A stretch of DNA of 64,000 nucleotides from Ignavibacteriaceae bacterium. Lineage in GTDB: Bacteria; Bacteroidota; Ignavibacteria; Ignavibacteriales; Ignavibacteriaceae. The notes below the pieces were generated by a model. The model saw nothing but the letters and a program-made list of their open reading frames with translations. It was not told the DNA's origin and ran no database searches. The DNA lies in the NCBI GenBank assembly GCA_023229425.1, contig JALNZG010000001.1, positions 1 through 64,000 on the forward strand, given 5' to 3'. This document shows positions 1 to 9,527 of the stretch, piece by piece. Each line of letters opens with the position of its first letter. The stretch's first letter is position 1. The position numbers and the translations under genes were made by a program.

Positions 1-132
1 TCTTTCTTTTGTACTCATTGTCAGTATTTTCTCCATCTGGATCACCTTTTTTTGATGCTCCAAGTTTATCTTTTTACTGACATTTCTATCGAGTTACCTC
101 CATGACATTTCTATTGTGTTATAACAATGAAA
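1..132. other. window edge without a clear gene
   Basis: No convincing gene. On the minus strand there is a GGAGGT followed eleven bases later by an ATG, but the frame stops after five codons; short open stretches continue to the window edge in other frames. The 5' end of a neighbouring gene could begin here, but it cannot be decided. Confidence 0.2.
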
Positions 133-2682
133 TTATTTCACCAAACTCATCTTGCCGGTAACAAAATTATTTCCGGCGGATAGCTTATATAAATAAACTC
201 CACTCGGAACTGCTGTGCCGGATTCATTCGTTCCCTCCCAGCGGGTAACATAATTTCCTGCGGGAAGTTCTTTCTCGAAAAATGTTTTGATCAATTCTCC
301 GTTAATGCTGTAAATCTTAAGCGAAACATTCTGCCTTGCCATTGCATCGGGAATAGTAAAACTAATGATGGTTGATGGATTAAACGGATTTGGATAATTC
401 TGCGCAACCAAATAATTCATACCGGAAACCGGGTTATCATTCTTTTCAATCGAAGTGAACAGCATTGTGCCGTTTCCTTTTGTACTGCCGGAGGAATCTG
501 CTAAATAACTATTCACAAACGAAGGACGGGGAGAAGCGCTTAAATATTGCGCTTTCCATTCTTCATCGGTTAGGCGTAAAAAATTTGTGGAAGTATATTC
601 GTGATAACTTAAAGCGGGACCCACAAAAGCCACAGGTTTGTTTTCATCGTTATTGGCAACCCAAACGCCGAGATTAAAGGGACCGGTTCCAACATGTTTT
701 ACTTGTTTTTCTGAGGGGTTAGTATGAATATCTGCAACGACAAAATGATTTATCTCATCAAAATCGAATTGTTTTACACTTATTGAATAAAACAGACTAG
801 GAAACCATCCATCAAATTCTCTATGAAAATATTGGGTTTCTTCAGCTAAAGAAAGGGTTGTCCGAAGAAAATGTTTCTCAATATCGGTTAACAATTCTTT
901 ATTCAATTCTTTTTGAGCAATTATTCCAAGAGTGTCCGAAATGGCGAGTAAGTTGTTAAAATAATACATGATAGGTTCCTTGTAATATGCACTACCAAAA
1001 GAAACCGATTGAAATTTCTGTAATGCAATTGTCGCATAACTTTTTATGTTCTTGTAAAAAGCGGGAAATGGTTCAACATAAACATAAGGATACGAACACA
1101 CTGGATAACCGGTATAAGATTGTTTTGCATAAAGAAGATTGTCATGCCGGAGTTGCGCCCACGAAGCAAGTTGTGTATTCATTTTCGATTGCCAGTATGC
1201 GGCTGTCTGCATAAATGCCGGCAATAGTTCCCGTTCTTTCGGCGGATTAATTGTTCTGATAGCATTCAACCAACTGTTGTACATCGAACTATTCCAGAAA
1301 TCATCAGAGTAAGCATCAATCAAATAACGAAGCGAAGCAAGATTGGTTGAATAATGATATTGCTCAAGTTCGGTTTGAAGAAGCTGCGCCGATGCATCAT
1401 TTCCTAAAGCAAAAAGGACATCAAGTGAATTGGGAAGCATTCTTTTAATAAACGTACCATTATATATTATTCGATCGTATACGACTTGAGAAAAAACATA
1501 TGAATCAATAATGAATCTCTGACCGAGTAAAAGAAAGGAGGATGCCGGAACAATTGAATCAACGCCGTTATTAACCAACACTTGAGATAAAATTCTTTGG
1601 TAAGCAAATTCATTTTTGCTTAATTCATTTTGAAAATCATTTACTCTGTTTGAGTCGAGCAGTTCGCTTGGATCGGTTATTTGCACTTTATCTTGAAGAT
1701 AGGCGAGATTGTTTAGCGTTACGTTATCGGATTTTCCGACAAAGAATTCGATGATGCCGTCAATCTCATCGAAGGAAGATTGCACTCCGGCAAGGTTCAT
1801 TAATTTTGCGCAAAGTAGGGCATCAATAATTTGCCGTTGGATATCGCCGCCTGATTGAGGTCCACATGGAGAAGCGTTTGCGCGTGGCGGCGCTAAATAA
1901 ATCTCGGTTCTTCCAAGCCACATCATCGCCTGGAAGTATTTTGCGAGCTTAGGATTCATTATATCAGTATAATGTCCTCGCACCTTTAGCTGGCTGAAAT
2001 CATATTTTCTACAATTTTCCGAAAATAAATAAACAGATTCCATCTGTAAAGATTTTATCTTTTCAATTAATGTGTCGGCTTTTGCAAGATTTCCGCTGAA
2101 GGTAAAACCCGACTTATCTGTTAATAAGAGATTTGCTAATCCAATGTACAAATCAACATCTTCCAACGATTTTGTCATTCCCGGTTTGTTTGCATACTGT
2201 GTTTTAAGTGTGGGAATCTGTTTCTGAAGTTTATCAAGAATATCTGTTAACTTTGGAATGATGTAACCGATTTCAACATCTTTTAATATTCTATCATACG
2301 AAACATGGAGTGAGTGTAGAATCGCATCAGTTGAAATAAAAAGTGGCAAATCTTTATAGAAAATATCTCTTAACGCATCGCCAAGTGTTGTGGTTTTTAA
2401 CCGCTCTGTTACCATAAAACCATTTTTTTCTATCAGCGATTTTTCATAATCAGTTAGTTCATATTTAATCGCGATGCTGTCAAGGTAAAGAGCGTTTTGC
2501 GTTTGTGCCGGAATTTGATCCAGAAATGTTCCGGCACTGTGCATCTGCATAAGTTCTCCGCCTTCCATATTTTGATGCGTTGCAACAAATTGTTTGTATT
2601 CTTCCACACTAAATGTGTTGGACTGAGAAAAGATTGGACACGATAAAAAGAATAAAGTAAAAACCAGCGCTAATTTTTTCAT
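133..2682 (-). CDS. DUF3160 surface protein with T9SS sorting domain, copy 1
   Basis: 849 aa. A signal peptide covers about residues 1-19, followed by a long DUF3160 region (roughly 30-750) that includes the conserved stretch LPLFISTDAILHSLH near residue 112. From about residue 762 there is a T9SS type-A sorting domain (NYPNPFNPST, ending GKMSLVK), so the protein is expected to be exported by Sec, moved across the outer membrane by T9SS and attached to or released from the surface. DUF3160 has no known activity that I can name. It is the last of three tandem paralogues on this strand and is very close to the next copy. A small in-frame deletion shortens the HTNPSEKQVKHVGTG region, where the other copies carry about six more residues (GKIVGW or GNVVGW). 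The start is preceded by AGGGA. Confidence 0.85.
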   Translation of the reverse strand: MKKLALVFTLFFLSCPIFSQSNTFSVEEYKQFVATHQNMEGGELMQMHSAGTFLDQIPAQTQNALYLDSIAIKYELTDYEKSLIEKNGFMVTERLKTTTLGDALRDIFYKDLPLFISTDAILHSLHVSYDRILKDVEIGYIIPKLTDILDKLQKQIPTLKTQYANKPGMTKSLEDVDLYIGLANLLLTDKSGFTFSGNLAKADTLIEKIKSLQMESVYLFSENCRKYDFSQLKVRGHYTDIMNPKLAKYFQAMMWLGRTEIYLAPPRANASPCGPQSGGDIQRQIIDALLCAKLMNLAGVQSSFDEIDGIIEFFVGKSDNVTLNNLAYLQDKVQITDPSELLDSNRVNDFQNELSKNEFAYQRILSQVLVNNGVDSIVPASSFLLLGQRFIIDSYVFSQVVYDRIIYNGTFIKRMLPNSLDVLFALGNDASAQLLQTELEQYHYSTNLASLRYLIDAYSDDFWNSSMYNSWLNAIRTINPPKERELLPAFMQTAAYWQSKMNTQLASWAQLRHDNLLYAKQSYTGYPVCSYPYVYVEPFPAFYKNIKSYATIALQKFQSVSFGSAYYKEPIMYYFNNLLAISDTLGIIAQKELNKELLTDIEKHFLRTTLSLAEETQYFHREFDGWFPSLFYSISVKQFDFDEINHFVVADIHTNPSEKQVKHVGTGPFNLGVWVANNDENKPVAFVGPALSYHEYTSTNFLRLTDEEWKAQYLSASPRPSFVNSYLADSSGSTKGNGTMLFTSIEKNDNPVSGMNYLVAQNYPNPFNPSTIISFTIPDAMARQNVSLKIYSINGELIKTFFEKELPAGNYVTRWEGTNESGTAVPSGVYLYKLSAGNNFVTGKMSLVK

Positions 2683-2739
2683 GTTATTCCCTGTAGTTAA
2701 AAAGCTAAAAATAAAACTATGTAACTATAATTTGAAATC

Positions 2740-5307
2740 TTATTTCACCAAACTCATTTTGCCGGTAACAAAATTATTTCCTGCGGTTAGTTTGTACAAA
2801 TAAACACCGCTTGGTACGGCTGTTTCGGTTTCGTTTGTTCCATCCCAGCGGGTAACATAATTTCCGGCGGGAAGATCTTTCTCGAAAAATGTTTTTATCA
2901 ATTCTCCGTTAATGCTGTAGATTTTTAGCGAAACATTTTGTTTTGCCATTGCATCGGGAATAGTAAAACTAATTATCGTTGAAGGATTAAACGGATTTGG
3001 ATAATTCTGCGCAACCAAATAATTCATACCGGAAACCGGGTTATCATTCTTTTCAATCGAAGTGAACAGCATTGCACCGTTTCCTTTTGTGCTGCCGGAG
3101 GAATCTGCTAAATAACTATTTACAAAGGAAGGACGCGGAGAAGTGCTTAAATATTGGGCTTTCCATTCTTCATCGGTTAATCTTAAAAAGTTTGTTGAAG
3201 TATATTCGTAATAACTTAAAGTAGGACCAATAAAAGCAACCGGCTTGTTCTCATCGTTATTGGCAATCCAAACGCCGAGATTAAATGGACCGGTTCCGAC
3301 ATGTTTTACCCAGCCAACGATTTTACCCGCTTCATTTGCCGGTGAAGTGTGAACATCTGCAACCACAAAATGATTTATCTCATCAAAATCGAATTCGCCA
3401 AGAGCCGTTACATAAAATAATTTTGAAAACCATCCATCAAATTCTCTCTTAATGTATTCAGATTCAGTAGCTAGTGAAAGTGTTGTTTGAAGAAAATGTT
3501 TTTCTGCAGCGGATATCATCTCTTTATTCAATTCTTTTTGAGCAATTATCTCAAGTGTGTCCGATATGGCTAACAAGTTGTTAAAATAAACAACAATCTG
3601 ATGTGTATAATAATCGCTTTCAAATGAAGATGCTTGAAATTTTTCCAATGCCGTTGTTGCATAGCTTTTTAAGTTATGGTAAAAAGCCGGAAACGGTTCA
3701 ACATAAACATAAGGATACGAGCACATTGGAATGCCGGTATAAGATTGTTTTGCATAAAGAAGATTATCATGGCGGAGCTGCGCCCAAGAAGCAAGTTGAG
3801 TATTCATTTTTGACTGCCAGTATGCGGCTGTCTGCATAAACGGCGGAAGCTGTTCCCGATTCTCCGGTGGATTAATTGTTCTAATGGCATTTAGCCAACT
3901 GTTATACATTGAACTATTCCAGAACTCATCCGAGTAAGAGTCAATTAAATAGCGCAATGACGCAAGGTTAGTTGCATAATGATACTTCTCAAGTTCAGAT
4001 TGAAGAAGCTGCGCAGAAGCGTCGTTTCCCAAAGCAAATAGAACGTCGAGCGATTGAGGTAGCATTCTTCTGGGAAAGGAATTAATTCTGTCATATACCA
4101 CTTGAGAAAAGACGTACGAATCAACAATAAATCTCTGACCAAGTAAAAGAAAAGATGAAGCCGGAACAATTGAATCAACACCGTTATTAACCAACGCTTG
4201 TGATAAAATTCTTTGGTAAGCAAATTCATTTTTTCCTAATTCTGTCTGGAAATCATTCACCCTGTTTGTATCAAGCAGTTCGCTTGGATCGCTTATTTGC
4301 ACTTTGTCTTTAAGATAAGCGAGATTGTTCAAAGTTACGTTATCCGATTTTCCGACAAAGAATTCAATGATGCCATCAATCTCGTCAAACGAAGATTGAA
4401 CGCCTGCGAGGTTCATTAATTTTGAAATAAGTAAAGCGTCAATTATCTGTCTTTGTATGTCAGATTTTGTTTGAGAACAAGAAGAGGAAGTATCTGCACG
4501 TGGAGGTATCAAATAAAATTCCGTTCTCCCAAGCCACATCATCGCCTGGAAATATTTTCCAAGTGCAGGCTTCGATTCATCAGTATAGTGTCCACGCACT
4601 TTAAACTGGCTAAAATCATAGAGCCTGCAATCTTCAGAAAATAAAGTAATAGACTCCAGCTTCAAAGATTTTATCTTTTCAAATAAGGAACCAGCTTTGG
4701 AAACATTAACACTGAAAGCAAAACCTGACTTATCTGTTAATAAGAGATTTGCTAACCCAATGTACAAATCAACATCTTCCAACGATTTTGTCATTCCCGG
4801 TTTATTTGCATACTGTGTTTTAAGCGTGGGTATCTGTTTCTGAAGCTTGTCAAGAATATCTGTTAACTTCGGGATGATGTATCCAAGTTCAGTATCCTTC
4901 AATATTCTATCATACGAAACATGAAGCGAGTGAAGAATTGCATCAGTAGAAATAAAAAGCGGTAAATCTTTGTAAAAAATATCTCTTAACGCATCACCAA
5001 GCGTTGTGGTTTTTAAGCGTTCTGTTACCATAAAACCATTTTTTTCTATCAGCGATTTTTCATACTCGGTTAACTGATATTTAATTGCGATGCTGTCAAG
5101 GTAAAGTGGATTTTGTGTTTGCACCGGGATTTGATTTAGAAATGTTCCGGCATCGTGCATCCGCAAAAGTTCTCCGCCATCCATATTTTGATGCGTTGCA
5201 AGAAATTGTTTATAGGCTTCAACCGTAAACGTGTTGGATTGCGAAAACGTTATCCGTGGTAATAAAATCAAAATAGATAACGCATAAAACCATATAAATT
5301 TTTTCAT
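2740..5307 (-). CDS. DUF3160 surface protein with T9SS sorting domain, copy 2
   Basis: 855 aa. It has a signal peptide (about 1-22, ending ITFSQ), the DUF3160 region and a C-terminal type-A sorting domain from about residue 768. Long blocks are identical to the downstream copy at 133-2682, especially around residues 90-180 and in the sorting domain, so the duplication is recent or gene conversion is active. The start is well supported: GAGGTGA lies four bases upstream of the ATG. The gap to copy 1 is only about 57 bases, so the two are probably cotranscribed. Its biochemical role is unknown; surface location is inferred from the sorting domain. Confidence 0.85.
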   Translation of the reverse strand: MKKFIWFYALSILILLPRITFSQSNTFTVEAYKQFLATHQNMDGGELLRMHDAGTFLNQIPVQTQNPLYLDSIAIKYQLTEYEKSLIEKNGFMVTERLKTTTLGDALRDIFYKDLPLFISTDAILHSLHVSYDRILKDTELGYIIPKLTDILDKLQKQIPTLKTQYANKPGMTKSLEDVDLYIGLANLLLTDKSGFAFSVNVSKAGSLFEKIKSLKLESITLFSEDCRLYDFSQFKVRGHYTDESKPALGKYFQAMMWLGRTEFYLIPPRADTSSSCSQTKSDIQRQIIDALLISKLMNLAGVQSSFDEIDGIIEFFVGKSDNVTLNNLAYLKDKVQISDPSELLDTNRVNDFQTELGKNEFAYQRILSQALVNNGVDSIVPASSFLLLGQRFIVDSYVFSQVVYDRINSFPRRMLPQSLDVLFALGNDASAQLLQSELEKYHYATNLASLRYLIDSYSDEFWNSSMYNSWLNAIRTINPPENREQLPPFMQTAAYWQSKMNTQLASWAQLRHDNLLYAKQSYTGIPMCSYPYVYVEPFPAFYHNLKSYATTALEKFQASSFESDYYTHQIVVYFNNLLAISDTLEIIAQKELNKEMISAAEKHFLQTTLSLATESEYIKREFDGWFSKLFYVTALGEFDFDEINHFVVADVHTSPANEAGKIVGWVKHVGTGPFNLGVWIANNDENKPVAFIGPTLSYYEYTSTNFLRLTDEEWKAQYLSTSPRPSFVNSYLADSSGSTKGNGAMLFTSIEKNDNPVSGMNYLVAQNYPNPFNPSTIISFTIPDAMAKQNVSLKIYSINGELIKTFFEKDLPAGNYVTRWDGTNETETAVPSGVYLYKLTAGNNFVTGKMSLVK

Positions 5308-5363
5308 TTTGTCACCTCAATTATTTTAGAACTAAAAACATTAGACCAAGCAATCACTCATCC

Positions 5364-5396
5364 AAACCTCCGAGGATTTCAAAACCTCGGAGGTTT
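5364..5396. repeat. 12-bp perfect inverted repeat between DUF3160 copies
   Basis: AAACCTCCGAGG at 5364-5375 and its exact reverse complement at 5385-5396 enclose a 9-base loop. It lies just downstream of DUF3160 copy 3 and about 57 bases before the start of copy 2. In RNA it would form a stable hairpin that could attenuate or protect the transcript; no strong T-run follows on the minus strand. It looks like a dispersed intergenic palindrome. Confidence 0.65.
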
Positions 5397-5406
5397 TAAG
5401 ATACAA

Positions 5407-7959
5407 TTATTTTACCAAACTCATTTTTTCGGTAACAAAGGTATTTCCGGCGGAGAGTTTGTACAAATATATTCCGCTTGGTACTGCTGAACCAATTTCA
5501 TTCGTTCCATCCCAGCGCGTTACATAATTCCCGGCGGGGAGTTCTTTCTCGAAAAATGTTTTTATCAATTCGCCGTTAATGCTGAAAATTTTTAACGATA
5601 CCTTCTGGTTTGCCATCGCATCGGGAATTGTAAAACTGATTATGGTTGATGGATTAAACGGATTAGGATAATTTTGCGCAATCAAATAATTCATGTCAGA
5701 AACCGAGGTATTATTTTTTTCAATTGAAGTCAACAACATCGGTCCATTGCCTTTTGTATTGCCTGAAGAATCGGCTAAGTAAAGATTAACGAACGAAGGA
5801 CGTAGTGCAGCATTTAAATAAGAAGCCTGCCACTCTTCATCGGTTAAGCGTAAAAAGTTTGTTGAAGTATATTCGTAATAACTTAAAGCGGGACCAACGT
5901 ACGCTGTTGGCTGGGCATCCCCGTTATTAGTGACCCACACGCCAAGATTCATCATTCCCGTACCAACATGTTTAACCCAGCCGACAACATTACCTGATTC
6001 ATCTGTCGGTGCTGTATGTACATCAGCTACAACAGTTTCATTTTCTAATGAGCTCCCATAAAAAAGAGAAAAAATCCAACCGTCATACATTGGTTCTCCA
6101 CATGCAGGCCACGAATTTAGCGTGATGGTGCATTCAAGGAATTTTGTTTCATCAGCGGTTAGTTTTTGACTGATTAATTCTTTTTCTGCAATTGTTCCAA
6201 GCGTATCGGAGATCTCATATAACCGTTGAAAATATTTTAGCATCGGTTCTTTATAATAATCTTGAGAGAATGTAAGCATCTGAAATTTTTGTTTTGCAAT
6301 GGCTGCATATTGTTTTAAACTTTTATAAAGTTGCGGAAAGGGTTCAACATACACAAATGGAAATGAGCAAGTAGTTCCGCCGGAGTATGATTGTTTTCCA
6401 TACAACAAATTATCGTGCCGCAACTGTGCCCATGAAGCAAGCTGCGTATTCATCTTCGATTGCCAATAGGCTGCTGTCTGCATGAATGATGGCAACGTTG
6501 TTCTCTCTGCCGGAGGATTTAATGAACGAATACCCTGCAGCCATGCATTGTACATTGAACTTTTCCAAAAATCATCGGAGTACGCATCAACTAAATAGCG
6601 GAGCGAAGCAAGATTTGTAGAATAATGATATTGCTCAAGTTCCGGCTGAAGCAACTGCCCGGCGGCATCGTTTCCCAACGCGAAAAGAACATCGAGAGAA
6701 TTGGGAAGCATTCTTCTGATAAAGGTATTGTTGTATTTAATTCTATCGTAAGTAACTTGAGAGAAAACGTACGAATCAATAATGAACCGCTGCCCGAGAA
6801 AGAGAAATGCAGATGCGGGAACGATCGAATCAACCTCAGTGCTTACAAGTACTTGCGATAAAATTCGCTGATATGCGAAATCGTTTTTCTTTAATTCATT
6901 TTGAAAATCTTTAACTCTGTTCGTATCAAGCAGATCGCTTGGATCGTTTATTTGCACGGCATTTTTAAGATAGGTGAGATTAGTAAAAGTAACATTGTCA
7001 GACTCACCGACGAAAAATTTTATCACATCATCAATCTCATCAAACATAGTTTGTGAACCGGAAAGATTCAGCATTTCCGACAGAAGGAGCGCATCAATTA
7101 TTTGCCGCTGAATATCGGCATCAGTTTGCCGCGGACAAGAAAGTGGATCGGCATTTGGTCTTATTAAATAAAATTCCGTTCTGCCAAGCCACATCATTGA
7201 CTGAAAATATCTCCCGAGTTCGGGTCTGTATTCATCCGTGTAATGCCCGCGTACTTTAAACTGGCTAAAATCAATATCTCTACAGTTCTCAGAAAATAAA
7301 GCATATGATTTTAACGAATACGAACCAATGAGTTTCATTATTTCAAATCGTTTAGAAGCATTCACAGAATAGTAAGCGCTGTTGGAAGATCCCAATAAAG
7401 TTTTTGCCACACACAAATAGAGGTCAATATCTTCAAGCGATTTTGTCATTCCCGGATTTGCTGCGTAACGCGTTTGAAGAACCGGAAGCTGCTGGTGAAC
7501 TGCATCCAAAATAGTTTTTAGTTTTGGAATGATGTATCCCAACTCAACATCTTTTAAAATGTTATCGTATGAAAGATGAAGTGAATGCAAGATCGCATCT
7601 GTAGAAATGAAAAGAGGTAGATCCTTCCGGAAAACATCAATAAATGCTTCTCCCACCGAATTCGTTTTAAGCCGATCAGAAACCATGAACCCGTTTTTTT
7701 CAATCAGCGACTGTTCATAGGAAGTTAATTTGTATTTGATCGTGATGCTGTCAAGAAACAACGCTTGTGTTTGCAAGGGAACTTGTTTCAGAAATGTTCG
7801 GGCATTATGCATCTGCAACAGTTGCCCTGCATCCATATTTTGATGCGTGGAGAGAAACTGTTTGTAGGCCTCAATAGTAAAGGTGTTTGACTGCGGGATG
7901 AGCAAACCAGACAAGAATATTATCAAAGAAAAAACAACGAATGTATTTCGCTTTTTCAT
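5407..7959 (-). CDS. DUF3160 surface protein with T9SS sorting domain, copy 3
   Basis: 850 aa. Signal peptide about 1-22, DUF3160 region, then a type-A sorting domain from about residue 763. This is the most diverged of the three copies: its middle section (about residues 150-200 and 560-640) differs clearly from copies 1 and 2. The ATG has a near-perfect ribosome binding site, AAGGAGG, six bases upstream, consistent with its being the first gene of the trio. The upstream lipoprotein gene ends only about 38 bases away, so all four genes may form one unit. Function unknown. Confidence 0.85.
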   Translation of the reverse strand: MKKRNTFVVFSLIIFLSGLLIPQSNTFTIEAYKQFLSTHQNMDAGQLLQMHNARTFLKQVPLQTQALFLDSITIKYKLTSYEQSLIEKNGFMVSDRLKTNSVGEAFIDVFRKDLPLFISTDAILHSLHLSYDNILKDVELGYIIPKLKTILDAVHQQLPVLQTRYAANPGMTKSLEDIDLYLCVAKTLLGSSNSAYYSVNASKRFEIMKLIGSYSLKSYALFSENCRDIDFSQFKVRGHYTDEYRPELGRYFQSMMWLGRTEFYLIRPNADPLSCPRQTDADIQRQIIDALLLSEMLNLSGSQTMFDEIDDVIKFFVGESDNVTFTNLTYLKNAVQINDPSDLLDTNRVKDFQNELKKNDFAYQRILSQVLVSTEVDSIVPASAFLFLGQRFIIDSYVFSQVTYDRIKYNNTFIRRMLPNSLDVLFALGNDAAGQLLQPELEQYHYSTNLASLRYLVDAYSDDFWKSSMYNAWLQGIRSLNPPAERTTLPSFMQTAAYWQSKMNTQLASWAQLRHDNLLYGKQSYSGGTTCSFPFVYVEPFPQLYKSLKQYAAIAKQKFQMLTFSQDYYKEPMLKYFQRLYEISDTLGTIAEKELISQKLTADETKFLECTITLNSWPACGEPMYDGWIFSLFYGSSLENETVVADVHTAPTDESGNVVGWVKHVGTGMMNLGVWVTNNGDAQPTAYVGPALSYYEYTSTNFLRLTDEEWQASYLNAALRPSFVNLYLADSSGNTKGNGPMLLTSIEKNNTSVSDMNYLIAQNYPNPFNPSTIISFTIPDAMANQKVSLKIFSINGELIKTFFEKELPAGNYVTRWDGTNEIGSAVPSGIYLYKLSAGNTFVTEKMSLVK

Positions 7960-7997
7960 AGTTCCTCCTTAACATTGAACTAATTAAAGAATCTTTA

Positions 7998-9338
7998 TTA
8001 TTTGATGGCGACCCTAATCGTGTTTGTTACTAGGTCGCTGCTGGAGGCGCCGGAATAATAAAGAAAATATTTATTGTTAATTTTTCTGCAAGCCGGGTAA
8101 GCGACTTGATAAGTTTTTATTCCTTTTGTATCTGTTAAAGTGAAAAATGGTTTTGTGTTTGGTTTAGTCCAAGTGTAACCATCTTTTGAAGTGGCTAAGC
8201 CAAAACCGCTTGAATTAGCATCCATGTAAATCATATCATATCTGTCATTTTCAACTATTACCGACGGGTAATAAACGCGGGAACCTTCCCAAGCTTCAGT
8301 ATTTGTTAAAATAGGATTTGTTTCTAATCGTTTCCATGTTTTTCCGTCAAGTGAGGTGGCAAGAGAGATTCCGCCGTTAATTTGATACGGAGGCATCGTC
8401 ATAGGGTTTGGACGAAAGGTATAATATAAAAAGTAAACTCCTTTAATTTTAATTATATCTCCGGCGCTAATTTGATATTCAGTTGAATTTGCTTTCAATA
8501 CCGGTTCTGCATACCTCTCCCAATTAATACCGTCTTTTGATTCCGCCAATCCGATATGCCATTCACCGGTTGAATTTTTAAATCCGCCGTAATACATTTT
8601 AAAAATGTCTTCTTCTTTAATGATTGTTCCGGGGACAACACAGCTGGCATCCCATCTGTTATTAGACGTGCTATCATTTATTAGAAAACTGAAAAGGTTT
8701 TCTTTTACAACTTTCCAACTAAAACCGTCATAAGACTCAGCATAACCGGTATTAGGGGCAAATCCATATTTAAAAGTTGCAAACCACATTTTAAATTTCC
8801 CCTCGTCGTACAAAACTTTTTGTTGATTATACCAAGGTAGCGGCGTACTTAAAATTGGCGATGGTAAAATCGGATTAAGTTCATAATCACTCCACATTGT
8901 CGTTGGGGTTTTTCCCCAATTAACGAAAATATAAATACTTCCTAATCCGGTGCTTGTTGGCATTAGCGTTAGATTAACTTGGGTGGTAATTCCATCTTGA
9001 ACATTTACAGCCGTTTCACCGGCATAAACAATGGTTTGGAGACTATCATAGGCATTAACATTTAATTTCCAAGTTCCGATTGGGATGTTGTTGAGAGCTA
9101 AATCTGCGGAGGTATCGTTTATTAAATTAAGAGAGGCTTTGAGTGTGTCGAACTCTATTCTTGAAAGGATGGCTTCAACCAGAATAACATTCTTGGGAGC
9201 GTTTTCTTTATCAATTTTGAAAAGCAAACCGCCTTTGTTGGCATTTTTTTCTACTTCCACCGTGACTATTTTTTCTTTGCAGCCAGTCAGGTAGAATACA
9301 GATAAACTTAGAACCGTTAGAAAGAAGTACTTAAACAT
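7998..9338 (-). CDS. lipoprotein with glycosidase-like five-bladed beta-propeller
   Basis: About 446 aa from the start chosen here, MFKYFF, which has GGAGG four bases upstream; an ATG eight codons further up (9362) has no such site. A lipoprotein signal with lipobox LTGC marks an envelope lipoprotein. Residues about 30-130 look like a small beta-sandwich. The rest has repeated motifs (AESYDGFSWK, AESKDGINWE, ATSLDGKTWK, ATSKDGYTWT) with MYYGG and IYMDA strands, typical of the five-bladed propeller shared by GH43, GH32 and GH130-type glycosidases. I could not assign catalytic acids with confidence, so sugar binding without hydrolysis is possible. It lies just upstream of the DUF3160 trio. Confidence 0.7.
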   Translation of the reverse strand: MFKYFFLTVLSLSVFYLTGCKEKIVTVEVEKNANKGGLLFKIDKENAPKNVILVEAILSRIEFDTLKASLNLINDTSADLALNNIPIGTWKLNVNAYDSLQTIVYAGETAVNVQDGITTQVNLTLMPTSTGLGSIYIFVNWGKTPTTMWSDYELNPILPSPILSTPLPWYNQQKVLYDEGKFKMWFATFKYGFAPNTGYAESYDGFSWKVVKENLFSFLINDSTSNNRWDASCVVPGTIIKEEDIFKMYYGGFKNSTGEWHIGLAESKDGINWERYAEPVLKANSTEYQISAGDIIKIKGVYFLYYTFRPNPMTMPPYQINGGISLATSLDGKTWKRLETNPILTNTEAWEGSRVYYPSVIVENDRYDMIYMDANSSGFGLATSKDGYTWTKPNTKPFFTLTDTKGIKTYQVAYPACRKINNKYFLYYSGASSSDLVTNTIRVAIK

Positions 9339-9527
9339 AAAACCTCCGATAAGTTTGTTCAAAACTTAGGCTTTTTGCTCTTAAAGTGCAAGTTGATATT
9401 TTATCGCAACCATTCCCAATATTCCATCAGCCACAATCCACCAACTAACTATACTTTTCTCCAATCCACTTCTTTTTAGTATTTTGAAAGAAGAAAATTT
9501 GAAAACTTCAAAAAAAATTCGAGGCGT

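Noticed and set aside
7998..9338. Active GH43 or GH130 glycosidase
   Set aside because: The propeller blade motifs are clear, but I could not place the catalytic acidic residues, so only a glycosidase-like propeller is claimed.
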